Positions 7,975-15,484 of a stretch of 64,000 bases of DNA are shown here, piece after piece. Source of the DNA: Planctomyces sp. (GTDB lineage: Bacteria; Planctomycetota; Planctomycetia; Planctomycetales; Planctomycetaceae); the NCBI GenBank assembly GCA_016795105.1, contig JAEUIH010000014.1, positions 79,333 through 143,332 on the forward strand, given 5' to 3'. The notes beneath the pieces were generated by a model, which worked only from the letters and a program-made list of their open reading frames with translations, made no database searches and was not told the DNA's origin. Numbering within the stretch: position 1 is the first letter of the stretch; the number at the start of each line of letters is the position of its first letter. Made by a program: the position numbers and the translations under genes.

Positions 7975-9213
7975 ATGAGTTTGCAGATAGAAGACCCACG
8001 AGTCATTGAGTTTGACGTGCAGACCGATGAGATGCTCGTGAACATGGGCCCGCAACATCCAAGTACACACGGGGTGTTGCGTCTGTTGCTGCGAACGGAC
8101 GGTGAAATTGTTCATGAATGTACGCCGCACATTGGCTATCTTCACCGATGTGCGGAGAAGATTGGCGAGAATCTTTCTCCACCGCAGTACATTCCATACA
8201 CGGATCGTATGGACTATCTGGCTGCGATGAACATGAATCTGGGATTTGCCCTCACAGTTGAAAAATTGATCGGGATGGAAGTTCCCGAGAAGTCGGTTCA
8301 TTTACGGGTGTTAATTGCCGAGTTGGGACGCATTGCCAGTCACCTGGTGGGCATGGGTGCATACGGTCTCGACCTTGGAACCTTTAGTCCGTTCCTGTAT
8401 GCATTCCGTGAACGTGAGATCATTCTCGATCTGTTTGAAGAAGTCTGTGGTGCTCGACTCACTTGCAGTTATCTGACTGTGGGCGGAGCGACTCATGATC
8501 TGCCAGAGGAGATTGATATCCCTGAAGGATTGGCATCGCTGACTGGCCGGTCTCCGAACGAGAAAGTTGGGTTTCTGGAAGCGATCGAGCTGTTTCTGAA
8601 ATGGCTCGAGCCTCGCATCAAGGAATATCACACACTGTTGACGCGGAACGCCATCTTCATCAAGCGAACAGCCGGTCTGGGAATTCTGACCCCCGAGATG
8701 GCAGTGAGTTACGGCTGCACGGGCCCGGTACTTCGCGGAAGTGGTGTGGACTATGACCTTCGTCGCGACGGCGAACCGATTTATACTCGGATGTACGAGG
8801 GCTATGATTATGAGATCATCACTGCTCCGTTCAAAGAGGCACCGCGAGAAGCAGTTTTGGGTGACAACTGGTGTCGGTTTTACGTGCGGATGATGGAAGT
8901 CGTGCAGTCGATTCGGCTGGTTCGACAGTCGATGGTGAAATATAAGGCTGCGACTGGCAGTATTCGGGAAGCATTCAAGATGAATGCGAAGCTTCCGAAA
9001 GACGAAGTCTATCTGGAAACCGAATGCCCTCGAGGCCAAATGGGCTTCTACGTGGTCGGCAACGGCGAAGGAAATCCTCTGCGAGTCCGAGCGAAGAGCT
9101 CCTGCTTCTGCAATCTGTCGATCACCGACCAGATCTGTCAGGGCGTTCCGCTCGCAGACATTCCTGCGATCGTAGGGTCGCTGGATATCGTGATGGGCGA
9201 AATAGATAGGTGA
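7975..9213 (+). CDS. nuoD: NADH-quinone oxidoreductase subunit D
   Basis: 412 residues, the usual 49-kDa-subunit length. Recognisable motifs are GPQHPSTHGVLRL near the N-terminus (quinone-site loop), HRCAEKIGENL, and the C-terminal DIVMGEIDR ending typical of NuoD. It forms much of the quinone-binding chamber together with NuoB, whose gene is not in this window. GAAGGAAAT precedes ATG 7975. It is the last gene of the block and is followed by a strong terminator, so nuoE, F, G, H and J-N must be elsewhere. Confidence 0.93.
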   Translation: MSLQIEDPRVIEFDVQTDEMLVNMGPQHPSTHGVLRLLLRTDGEIVHECTPHIGYLHRCAEKIGENLSPPQYIPYTDRMDYLAAMNMNLGFALTVEKLIGMEVPEKSVHLRVLIAELGRIASHLVGMGAYGLDLGTFSPFLYAFREREIILDLFEEVCGARLTCSYLTVGGATHDLPEEIDIPEGLASLTGRSPNEKVGFLEAIELFLKWLEPRIKEYHTLLTRNAIFIKRTAGLGILTPEMAVSYGCTGPVLRGSGVDYDLRRDGEPIYTRMYEGYDYEIITAPFKEAPREAVLGDNWCRFYVRMMEVVQSIRLVRQSMVKYKAATGSIREAFKMNAKLPKDEVYLETECPRGQMGFYVVGNGEGNPLRVRAKSSCFCNLSITDQICQGVPLADIPAIVGSLDIVMGEIDR

Positions 9214-9273
9214 ATCTTGTTAACGCAAGTCGTTATTTATCAATGACTTGTGGAGTTGAAGAATTTCTGGAAG

Positions 9274-9322
9274 TGCACCAAATAGGGTGCATTTCATGGA
9301 ATGCGGTGCATTTACGGTGCAT
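9274..9322. repeat. Cluster of GGTGCAT repeats after nuoD
   Basis: GGTGCAT occurs three times (9286, 9305, 9316), and TGCACC at 9274-9279 forms an inverted partner to the first. The cluster lies in the nuoD 3' region upstream of its terminator. It could be a binding site or a scar of an insertion; nothing here decides between them. Confidence 0.4.
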
Positions 9323-9346
9323 CGCCAACTCGACATCGTACCTCGA

Positions 9347-9386
9347 ACTGACCGCCCTTCTGACGCTGAAGGCTGGTCAGTTTTTT
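9347..9386 (+). terminator. Intrinsic terminator of the nuo block
   Basis: ACTGACCGCCCTTC (9347-9360) pairs with GAAGGCTGGTCAGT (9368-9381) over a 7-nt loop, with one C-C mismatch and one wobble, and runs into TTTTTT (9381-9386). It closes the complex I transcription unit. Confidence 0.8.
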
Positions 9387-9445
9387 GTTGGCGTCCAGCC
9401 ATCTCTGGTGAACGCAACGACCAGTAATTTCACTTTTTTATTCGG

Positions 9446-9463
9446 TTTCACTGATCGGTGAAA
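9446..9463. promoter_or_regulatory. Palindrome overlapping the ribosome site of the following gene
   Basis: TTTCACTGATCGGTGAAA is an inverted repeat (6-bp arms) ending 2 nt before the start codon at 9466; a further half-site, ATTTCAC, lies at 9427. Its position fits an operator or a translational block for the toxin-antitoxin-like locus that follows. Inference only. Confidence 0.35.
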
Positions 9464-9465
9464 TC

Positions 9466-9822
9466 ATGGAAAAAGTGAAAACTGAGCGAGAGATAGCTTC
9501 TGTTCCCGCTGCCGAATTGGTCCGGCGACTGGCAGAGGAGACTACAGCCTTTGAGATCGTCAACGCTGTCGAAGAAAAGGCAAAGCGTGCCGACCAGCGA
9601 AAGGTGGAGTGGGATCAGGTCATCACCCTGTCGGTGAAGCCAGACCAGCGACAAGTCGATCTGCTCGTGCAGACTCGGCAGCACCTTTTGCCGAACACGG
9701 TCCTGGGTTTGGCGTCGAAGGCGAAGACTGCGCTCGTAGAGGATGCCTACTTAGAGGAACGGGACCGCCTGCTGTTCGTGCGGGATGCTGTCAAACTTCT
9801 TCAGGGATGGTCGACGGCGTAA
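9466..9822 (+). CDS. Hypothetical protein beside toxin-antitoxin remnants
   Basis: 118 residues, charged and largely helical, without cysteines, membrane segments or a recognised motif. A VEWDQVITLSVKPDQRQVDLL segment suggests a small mixed fold. It precedes the tail of an AbiEi-type antitoxin that has lost its N-terminus; the two sit in different frames, so a deletion may have fused unrelated pieces. A palindrome covers its ribosome-binding region. It may be intact, or itself a remnant; function unknown. Confidence 0.45.
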   Translation: MEKVKTEREIASVPAAELVRRLAEETTAFEIVNAVEEKAKRADQRKVEWDQVITLSVKPDQRQVDLLVQTRQHLLPNTVLGLASKAKTALVEDAYLEERDRLLFVRDAVKLLQGWSTA

Positions 9823-9962
9823 AGGTTGTCTCCCCGCTTCAGCTTTACTTGGACCTGATGGCGCTGTCGGGGCGAGGAAAAGATGCAGCCGAGGACGTCT
9901 TCGATAGGGAACTGCGTCCGCTGTTCGCAGCCGGTAAAGCAAAGTCAGGAGGCGACCAATGA
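9823..9962 (+). pseudogene. C-terminal remnant of an AbiEi-type antitoxin
   Basis: The frame ending with TGA at 9960-9962 encodes VSPLQLYLDLMALSGRGKDA and a short tail, which resembles the C-terminal end of AbiEi-family (type IV) antitoxins, where a conserved P-L-Q-x-Y-L-D-L is followed by GRG-x-x-A. Everything upstream in this frame is a shadow of the 9466-9822 gene, so the N-terminal and central domains are missing. Its stop overlaps the start of the next gene as ATGA, the usual coupling in these operons. Confidence 0.55.
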
Positions 9963-10325
9963 ACGAAGTGGATGCGTGCCGAGCCGTCCTGATCGAAGTG
10001 CTGACCATTCTCGCCAAAGACCTCGACAAGCTGGCTGTCGTGGGCGGCTGGGTTCCCGAACTGACATTTCCTAACAAGGGGCATATCGGTTCGCTTGATG
10101 TCGATCTCGCCCTCGACGCCCGAAAGCTCGAACCCAAGGCATACGAGTCGATCCGAAAGAAACTGGTGGATGCCGGGTATCAGTAGTCCCCGGATATGTC
10201 GAATCGGTTCTTTCGTGACATCCCCGACACGCCGATTCAGGTGAAGGTCGACCTCATCACGGGAGAGTTTCCCGAATTTGCCAGTGAGGGAACGCATCAG
10301 GGAGTAGGAAAACTCATCGGTCAAG
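9959..10325 (+). pseudogene. Broken AbiEii-like nucleotidyltransferase toxin
   Basis: From ATG 9959 the product reads KLAVVGGWVPELTFPNKGHI then GSLDVDLALDARKL, a minimal nucleotidyltransferase core (GG-W and D-x-D) as in AbiEii-type toxins. A TAG at 10184-10186 stops it after 75 residues, but the same frame continues with plausible family sequence (RFFRDIPDTPIQVKVDLITG) until about 10325, where it runs into the 3' end of an oppositely oriented gene. It is therefore interrupted by a nonsense codon and truncated at its C-terminus, and is very unlikely to be active. Confidence 0.6.
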
Positions 10326-11282
10326 CCTCCTCACTACCACGAACCATGCCCTCGGCCCACCATCGTTGAACGAGATGTCCTGCGGGTCAGGCCGGACCTC
10401 GTATCGTGACGGCTCAATGGACTCGATCTGCCAGCCTTCGGCGAAGGCAACTTCGATCTCCTTCTGAGACACCCGCCGTGGTCCCTGCGTCCCCGGTTCC
10501 TTGTCACTGAAACAAAGAAAGTAGAAGCGACCGTATGATTTGAGGACAGTTGCCAAACCCTCGATGTAGCGGCAGCGATCATCGTCGCTGAAGACGTGAA
10601 ACAACGCAGAGTCAATCACATTGTCGAACCGCTCCGGCCAATCATTCAGCGTCAGAGCGTCCATGACCTGGAACGTCACAGTGAGTCCCCGCTCCATAGC
10701 TTTCTGCTTCGCAATCCTGATCGGATCGGCTACGTCGATGAAAGCCTTCTGTGGCCTTCCGATTTCCCAACGTGGTTGCCCGGCGTAGATAGACTCGAAG
10801 GTGGTGCGGTCAATTGTGGTCGTTGTTGACTCTGGTTTTGCCTGAAGTCCAATAAGGATCGTCGTCTCCGACTTGGATGGGTCATCGCAATGATGCCCGT
10901 AAATCTCCAGCGAAGGAGCGGCGATGACCTCGCCACGAGCAGCTAGTTCGGCCTTCAGCTCTTTCCACGTTTGAGGCAAAGCCTGATACGGGCCAACGTG
11001 GACGTGCTTCATGTACCGCTGCAACTCGAATTCAAGCGGTTCAAGCTGAACGGGAGTTGGAACCTGCTCTGGGTTTTGGAGTTCAACTCCGACGAACATC
11101 CTGCCAGCGGGAAAGTAAACCCAATGGTTGATGCCCGTGTTTGCAATCTTGGCCCCTTTTACGACCTGCCACATTTCGTTCATCAGGCGCAAGCCAGTCT
11201 CGCCGAATTGCTCGTTCTCAGCCACGCCACTGACGCCATGCAGGTGAAGTCGGATTGGTTCCTCAACGATCTCGAAGTTCAT
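10314..11282 (-). CDS. GyrI-like effector domain fused to a SAM methyltransferase lacking motif I
   Basis: 322 residues. Residues 1-150 form a GyrI-like/AraC-effector-binding fold (FELQRYMKHVHVGPYQALPQ, APSLEIYGHH). Residues 160-300 look like a class I methyltransferase of the thiopurine/tellurite type: FESIYAGQPRWEIGRPQKAF, FQVMDALTL, FDNVIDSALFHVFSDDDR. Between FIDVAD and PIRIAKQKAMERGL the glycine-rich SAM-binding segment (motif I, normally about 40 residues with D-x-G-C-G-x-G) is absent, in frame. The methyltransferase half should therefore not bind SAM, while the effector half may still bind a small molecule. Its start overlaps the stop of the upstream gene by 4 nt (ATGA), so translation is coupled. 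Confidence 0.7.
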   Translation of the reverse strand: MNFEIVEEPIRLHLHGVSGVAENEQFGETGLRLMNEMWQVVKGAKIANTGINHWVYFPAGRMFVGVELQNPEQVPTPVQLEPLEFELQRYMKHVHVGPYQALPQTWKELKAELAARGEVIAAPSLEIYGHHCDDPSKSETTILIGLQAKPESTTTTIDRTTFESIYAGQPRWEIGRPQKAFIDVADPIRIAKQKAMERGLTVTFQVMDALTLNDWPERFDNVIDSALFHVFSDDDRCRYIEGLATVLKSYGRFYFLCFSDKEPGTQGPRRVSQKEIEVAFAEGWQIESIEPSRYEVRPDPQDISFNDGGPRAWFVVVRRLDR

Positions 11283-11989
11283 TTTGATTTCCTCGGCTCG
11301 GTCTTCTTCTTTCTCTTCGCCGCCGCCTTCTCGTTGTCCTGCTTCACCCTCAGCTTCACGATCTGCCCGATCAACCTGAGGGGCATCGGTTCATTGAGCG
11401 GAAACTGAAGATTCCCCTTCGGCCCAGCGTAGCGTGCAACAGCTTTCTCAAGAGCTTTGTCGCCCGAGATCGGCGGGTACAGTCCGATGTGCTGCTTCCA
11501 GGCAGCGAAGTAAACGAGGATACCATGCTGCTTGAACGCTGGCATCTGGTAGCTGATGACTTCATTGGCATCGGGCGCCGCGTTGCGGATCGTGGCTCGC
11601 ACTTTCTCAAGAACGGCCCGAACATCTTCGGGAAATTGCGAGATGTAGTCGTCGATATTGGTGGTCCCAGATGGCTTCGCCTGATTCATGCTTCCCCGCT
11701 GGATTGTCTTTAGGTCCAGCCCCCTTTGATTCAACGCTGCTCGCAATGTTCTGATTGCCTTTGGCCCCATACCATGCAGTTTGGCAAGTTGTTCCTCAGT
11801 AACTTGAGCCAACTGATCGAGAGTTGTAAAGCCGGCAGCGACCAATGCCCGTAACGCAGGTTGTGCAATCCCGGAGGGGAAATTGGCCTGAATCGCCGCG
11901 GTCTGTGCGTCAGACGCCAACCGCAAGCGTGGGTTTGAGGTGAGTGGACAACAAGTCTCGTTGGCCTTTGTTTTATGCTGCTCTTTCAT
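11279..11989 (-). CDS. Helix-hairpin-helix plus DUF1801 protein
   Basis: 236 residues. Residues 38-91 hold a helix-hairpin-helix unit of the sort seen in DNA-binding proteins (ALVAAGFTTLDQLAQVTEEQ, LHGMGPKAI). Residues 113-225 are a DUF1801/YdhG-like domain (ISQFPEDVRAVLEKVRATIR, ISYQMPAFKQHG, YFAAWKQHIGLYP). A lysine-rich tail ends the protein. DUF1801 proteins are small cytoplasmic proteins of unknown function. It is the middle gene of a leftward operon (15 nt after the AraC gene, ATGA overlap with the next). Confidence 0.8.
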   Translation of the reverse strand: MKEQHKTKANETCCPLTSNPRLRLASDAQTAAIQANFPSGIAQPALRALVAAGFTTLDQLAQVTEEQLAKLHGMGPKAIRTLRAALNQRGLDLKTIQRGSMNQAKPSGTTNIDDYISQFPEDVRAVLEKVRATIRNAAPDANEVISYQMPAFKQHGILVYFAAWKQHIGLYPPISGDKALEKAVARYAGPKGNLQFPLNEPMPLRLIGQIVKLRVKQDNEKAAAKRKKKTEPRKSK

Positions 11990-12004
11990 CGCTCACTTCT
12001 CCGC

Positions 12005-12841
12005 TTATTTTACTGCGATCCAAATCTCGAAGCCGCCGAGTCCTGTGTTCGGTTCAAACTTCGGCCCGTACTTTTCGAGGGTCGGCCCATTGACTGCTTC
12101 ATACCCGGATTTCGGGAGTGCGTCTGACCAGATTGAGGAGATCACCGCCCGAATCTCGGCGATGTGTCCACCGTAACTGAACACAGCATACTTGTGTGGC
12201 GGCAACTCCAACTGCACCAATCCGAACGGCGAACCTGCCTGATTCTTCACAACCACGCCGGTCAGGTAATCGAACTTGCCGGTATCATCAAAGTTGTAAC
12301 AGACTCCGAAGGCATCCTTCCCGACTTGATTGGGTATGTTGCCAAGGTATGGGAAAAATCGTTGCCACTGGTCCGGGATTCCAGCCGGTGATTGGCAGTC
12401 GTACCGTTCGACCAATCCGGCGAGTCGCAGGGGAGGAAGTGTTTCGTGGCGAGGAGGATTCAGGTTCGGTAATGGACTGGACTTCATGGCTATTGGCTCT
12501 GTGAGTTTGAGGGTTGGAAGAAGTCCGTGCGTGCGAACGCTTTCAGGCGTGACGCCGAACTCGTCCTTGAATGCACGAGAAAACGCCTCGTGCGAACCGT
12601 AGCCGTTGTCAATTGCGAGGGAGAGAATGTCGGATGCCTCGGCTGCGAGTTGTTTTGCCGCCTCGGACAGGCGGCGACGGCGAGCATAGCGCATGATCGA
12701 AATGCCGAACATCTCAGCGAATACACGGGTCAGATGATATGGCGAAACGCTGCTCGCTTCGGCGACCTGATCGAGATTGATCCCCATACGAGAGTGCGCT
12801 TCCACATACCAAAGTGCTTTCTGAACCGGGTCCATCGACAA
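12005..12841 (-). CDS. AraC-family regulator with GyrI-like effector domain
   Basis: 278 residues. The first 105 residues contain two helix-turn-helix units of the AraC/XylS type (LDQVAEASSVSPYHLTRVFA, then LSLAIDNGYGSHEAFSRAFK). The C-terminal 150 residues form a GyrI-like small-molecule-binding domain. This is the Rob/SoxS-like architecture with N-terminal DNA-binding region. As first gene of the operon 12841 to 10314, it probably controls that operon in response to a ligand bound by its own, and perhaps the fusion protein's, GyrI domain. Confidence 0.85.
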   Translation of the reverse strand: MSMDPVQKALWYVEAHSRMGINLDQVAEASSVSPYHLTRVFAEMFGISIMRYARRRRLSEAAKQLAAEASDILSLAIDNGYGSHEAFSRAFKDEFGVTPESVRTHGLLPTLKLTEPIAMKSSPLPNLNPPRHETLPPLRLAGLVERYDCQSPAGIPDQWQRFFPYLGNIPNQVGKDAFGVCYNFDDTGKFDYLTGVVVKNQAGSPFGLVQLELPPHKYAVFSYGGHIAEIRAVISSIWSDALPKSGYEAVNGPTLEKYGPKFEPNTGLGGFEIWIAVK

Positions 12842-12920
12842 TCCACTCCCAGGCGAATCACTAATCAGCTTGAGCGAACTCTATTCCTTCTGCAATGTTC
12901 TCGCTTGATACTTCTTGCGG

Positions 12921-13238
12921 TCAGCCAGCCGATGTTCGCCCCATCGCCTTCAGGAGCCGCTGGAGAGTGTCCAGATAATGGGCAAGGGCTGCTCGTCCTT
13001 TCCTGGTCAGATGGTAAGTCGTCTTTGGACGACGACCAACGAAGGCTTTTTCGGACCTGATGTATTCTGCTTCTTCGAGTTTCTGGAGTTGTAGCCCCAG
13101 GCTGCCGTCCGCTATTTCCAGCCGTTTTTTCAGCGTTGTGAAGTCGTGGGGGCCGTCAAGTTGTAGTGCGGTCAACACGCCCAGTCGCAGGGGACCGTGA
13201 ACGGTGGTGTCGAGCCCGTTGAAATCAATGGGCTGCAT
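12921..13238 (-). CDS. Winged-helix transcriptional regulator (HTH_27/MarR-like)
   Basis: 105 residues from ATG 13238. A single winged helix is visible: HGPLRLGVLTALQLDGPHDF, LGLQLQKLEEAEYIRSEK, then a wing KTTYHLTRKGRAALAHYLD. This family is usually paired with a membrane protein and represses its own operon. Here the start codon overlaps the 3' end of the upstream membrane-protein gene by 14 nt, so the two are translationally coupled. An upstream frame would extend the protein to 13283 but lies fully within the membrane-protein gene and is unlikely. Confidence 0.8.
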   Translation of the reverse strand: MQPIDFNGLDTTVHGPLRLGVLTALQLDGPHDFTTLKKRLEIADGSLGLQLQKLEEAEYIRSEKAFVGRRPKTTYHLTRKGRAALAHYLDTLQRLLKAMGRTSAG

Positions 13239-13851
13239 GGTTAGCGACCCCATCCCGCAATTGAACTCTCTGGATGGCAACACTCGTCAGGTAGCCAACG
13301 GCCATCAAACAATGAGCGATGGGATAACTGTAATGTGGGTTGACGACCGGGAGCAGCATCCCGGCGAGCAACGTGGAGGTGGCCAGCCCGAGACAGTAGT
13401 AACGTTCCCTGTTCCTCAAGGCGCTGCGAACCAACATCAGGGTGAAGGCGAGTAGTAAACAGATGCTGGTCGCATAGAGGGCGGCTGTTCGTGCGGTTCC
13501 AATGGTGTCCCCCATGATTGTGGCCAACGAGTATCCGCATGCAGCAATCCACACTACGGCGTAGATAATGACAGACACGAGAACCTGCAGGTTGATTTCG
13601 TGGCTGACGTTGGGGGTGCGATGAAATCGCAGGAACAGCCCCACAGGCACCAGGGCCATGATCGCAGCAAGCGGCACTACCTGGAACCAGTTGTTCTCCA
13701 TCAAAAGGCTGGCAACCGACGCCCCGGCCGCTGTGAGCCCCAGCACGACGCCGAATCTCAGCATTCCCTCACCAAAAGACAAGTGCAGACCGATGGCCCG
13801 CTGAATGACACCGAGATCGCTGTTGATGCGGCCGATTACGTCTTCCGGCAT
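13225..13851 (-). CDS. Polytopic membrane protein coupled to a winged-helix regulator
   Basis: 208 residues with about six hydrophobic segments (for example FGVVLGLTAAGASVASLLM, VVPLAAIMALVPVGLFL, LVSVIIYAVVWIAACGYSLA, ALYATSICLLLAFTLMLV). The N-terminal 25 residues are soluble and helical. No transporter signature is seen. It is the first gene of a two-gene unit with the winged-helix regulator, an arrangement known for regulator/membrane-sensor pairs of unknown function. Confidence 0.75.
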   Translation of the reverse strand: MPEDVIGRINSDLGVIQRAIGLHLSFGEGMLRFGVVLGLTAAGASVASLLMENNWFQVVPLAAIMALVPVGLFLRFHRTPNVSHEINLQVLVSVIIYAVVWIAACGYSLATIMGDTIGTARTAALYATSICLLLAFTLMLVRSALRNRERYYCLGLATSTLLAGMLLPVVNPHYSYPIAHCLMAVGYLTSVAIQRVQLRDGVANHAAH

Positions 13852-13894
13852 GACTGGCCCTCGACTGAATAAAATTGCTCAAATTCGCTGAGCA

Positions 13895-14242
13895 TTATCT
13901 TCTTCGAATGGGATCTTTGATTGGCAGCGTTCTGACGAACTGTATTGCCTGTTCGATCCAGTGGATGAGTTGATGATCGCTGTCGAGGCCATCCGGATCG
14001 ACCATGACCCAACCCTTCATCGCCTTTCCTGTGACATCGAATTCGGTGACAAATTCTTCCTGCAATGCTGCTTCACATGCATCCTTGCCGACACGAGCAA
14101 TCAACGAATCTCTCCAGACGCCAACCAGAATATTGCCGTTGAGCAGGAAGCAGATTCCGCCGAACATCTTCTTCTCTTCGATGTTCCTCTCTCGTGCAAG
14201 GGCGTCACGGATGCGAGCTGCAAGTGATTCACTGAACGCCAT
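13895..14242 (-). CDS. TfoX/Sxy N-terminal domain protein
   Basis: 115 residues matching the TfoX N-terminal domain: RIRDALARERNIEEKKMFGG, ICFLLNGNILVGVWRDSLIA and VGKDACEAAL. The C-terminal half of full-length TfoX is absent, as in many stand-alone versions. In gammaproteobacteria TfoX acts in competence; outside them the role of this short form is unknown. GGGAG precedes the ATG at a good distance. It is oriented like its neighbour at 13851 and 43 nt upstream of it. Confidence 0.85.
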   Translation of the reverse strand: MAFSESLAARIRDALARERNIEEKKMFGGICFLLNGNILVGVWRDSLIARVGKDACEAALQEEFVTEFDVTGKAMKGWVMVDPDGLDSDHQLIHWIEQAIQFVRTLPIKDPIRRR

Positions 14243-14485
14243 CTGTGGCTCCCGGACTCGACGTTTGCTTTTTCCGGAGGAAGGCGACCGCAGATCCGGA
14301 GGGAATTTTTCGATGGCCTACCGCAACATTACCGCTGTGTATCAAAGGTGGTTTAGCATCATGAAGGCCTACACAACAAGGCAAAAGTCGTCAACTTGAT
14401 TTACTGTTGGACAAAATTGACGGATGATTTGAAGATCGTATGCCACTTCAGCGATGAGCAGCGGGAGCCAGGAGACCACAGGCAG

Positions 14486-14947
14486 ATGAAGAAAGAAAAC
14501 ATATCGCCGGAGAAGGAATCAGAGGTCCGGCTACGAATCGTTCTGATTGCTCCTCCTTCAGGTGTGGACTTTGGGGTGCAAGAGGGAAAGGGCAACGACT
14601 ACACGACCATCCACAAGCAGCGGTCGACGGGTGCGAATTTGACCTTCGAGTTCACGGTGAAAGTTAAGGACAACCGTGATGACGGGTTGCCGAACTTTCT
14701 CGGCCCGTTGACGCATGGGCCAACGACGGGTCGCTTCATTTACATCAATATTGGAACGTCTGCACGGCAGTCCGATTCCTGTTGGGATCGCCGTATGAAG
14801 ATTCCCCTGAGCGGAATCACCTGGGCAATGATCGAGAAGGCGTCAACGAAGTTGGTGCTGGAAGCTCGGCTGCCTGGGACGGGTAAGGACGGAGGGCCAA
14901 GTTGTGCGACAGTGAAACCGATTGAGGGATGGAAGGTTTGCAAATGA
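14486..14947 (+). CDS. DUF5990 family protein
   Basis: 153 residues from ATG 14486 (AGGAG about 13 nt upstream). The core reads LRIVLIAPPSGVDFGVQEGK, GNDYTTIHKQRSTG, DDGLPNFLGPLTHGPTTGRF and RRMKIPLSGITW, the pattern I associate with DUF5990. It looks like a compact all-beta cytoplasmic protein with no catalytic residues I can name. Extending upstream to 14396 would add 30 residues with no conserved character. The 243 nt between it and the divergent TfoX gene hold no other gene that I can see. Confidence 0.7.
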   Translation: MKKENISPEKESEVRLRIVLIAPPSGVDFGVQEGKGNDYTTIHKQRSTGANLTFEFTVKVKDNRDDGLPNFLGPLTHGPTTGRFIYINIGTSARQSDSCWDRRMKIPLSGITWAMIEKASTKLVLEARLPGTGKDGGPSCATVKPIEGWKVCK

Positions 14948-15069
14948 CAGAACAGCCGATCTCGAACATCTGGAAGAATTCAGAATCGAATGCCACAAAC
15001 TGAATGAATCAGGGGCTCGGGATTTCGTATAACTCCGACTTTACGAATCGAAACCCAGCGGAGATCGTC

Positions 15070-15461
15070 ATGGCAAAACGAAAGTCATCTCAGGAAGGAG
15101 CAGGGTATCAGGCCATCGAGGAGATCTTCGGTCTGGTAGACGCTTTCTGCCGTGAGCATCTGAACGAAGAGTACGGGGAACTCTGCCGCCTTCTCACCGA
15201 AAAGCTGGCTCGCAAGCGACCGTCGCCTCTGGTCAGCGGCAAGCCGCACTCGTGGGCATGTGGCATCGTCCGAACAATCGGGTGGGTGAATTTTCTGGAT
15301 GACCGAACTCAAAAGCCTCACATGAAACTGACGGCCATTGACAAGGCGTTCGGCGTCGGCGGAAGCACAGGCCAGAGCAAGTCTATGTTGTCCGCAAGCT
15401 TCTTAAGATCGGCCAAATGGATCCGCGTTGGTCACTGCGCAGTGTGAACGATAGTCGATGA
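15070..15461 (+). pseudogene. DUF6398-type protein, frameshifted near its C-terminus
   Basis: From ATG 15070 the protein runs as expected (FCREHLNEEYGELCRLLTEK, KRPSPLVSGKPHSWACGI, VRTIGWVNFLDDRTQKPHMK, FGVGGSTGQSKS). After about 15382 the frame produces non-family sequence and stops at 15447. The alternative frame continues with YVVRKLLKIGQMDPRWSLRS and a stop at 15459-15461, which fits the C-terminus of the family. One base missing (or two extra) around 15380-15386 explains it. It is either a pseudogene or a sequencing error. Confidence 0.6.
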
Positions 15462-15484
15462 ACGAATGCCTCGGAGAAGGCTCC

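Noticed and set aside
8311..9039. 242-residue minus-strand frame over nuoD
   Set aside because: Shadow of a strongly conserved gene.
9210..9461. 83-residue plus-strand frame after nuoD
   Set aside because: Covers the terminator and the repeat cluster; no protein character.
12921..13283. Longer start for the winged-helix regulator at 13283
   Set aside because: The extra 15 residues lie inside the upstream membrane-protein gene and ATG 13238 starts the fold.
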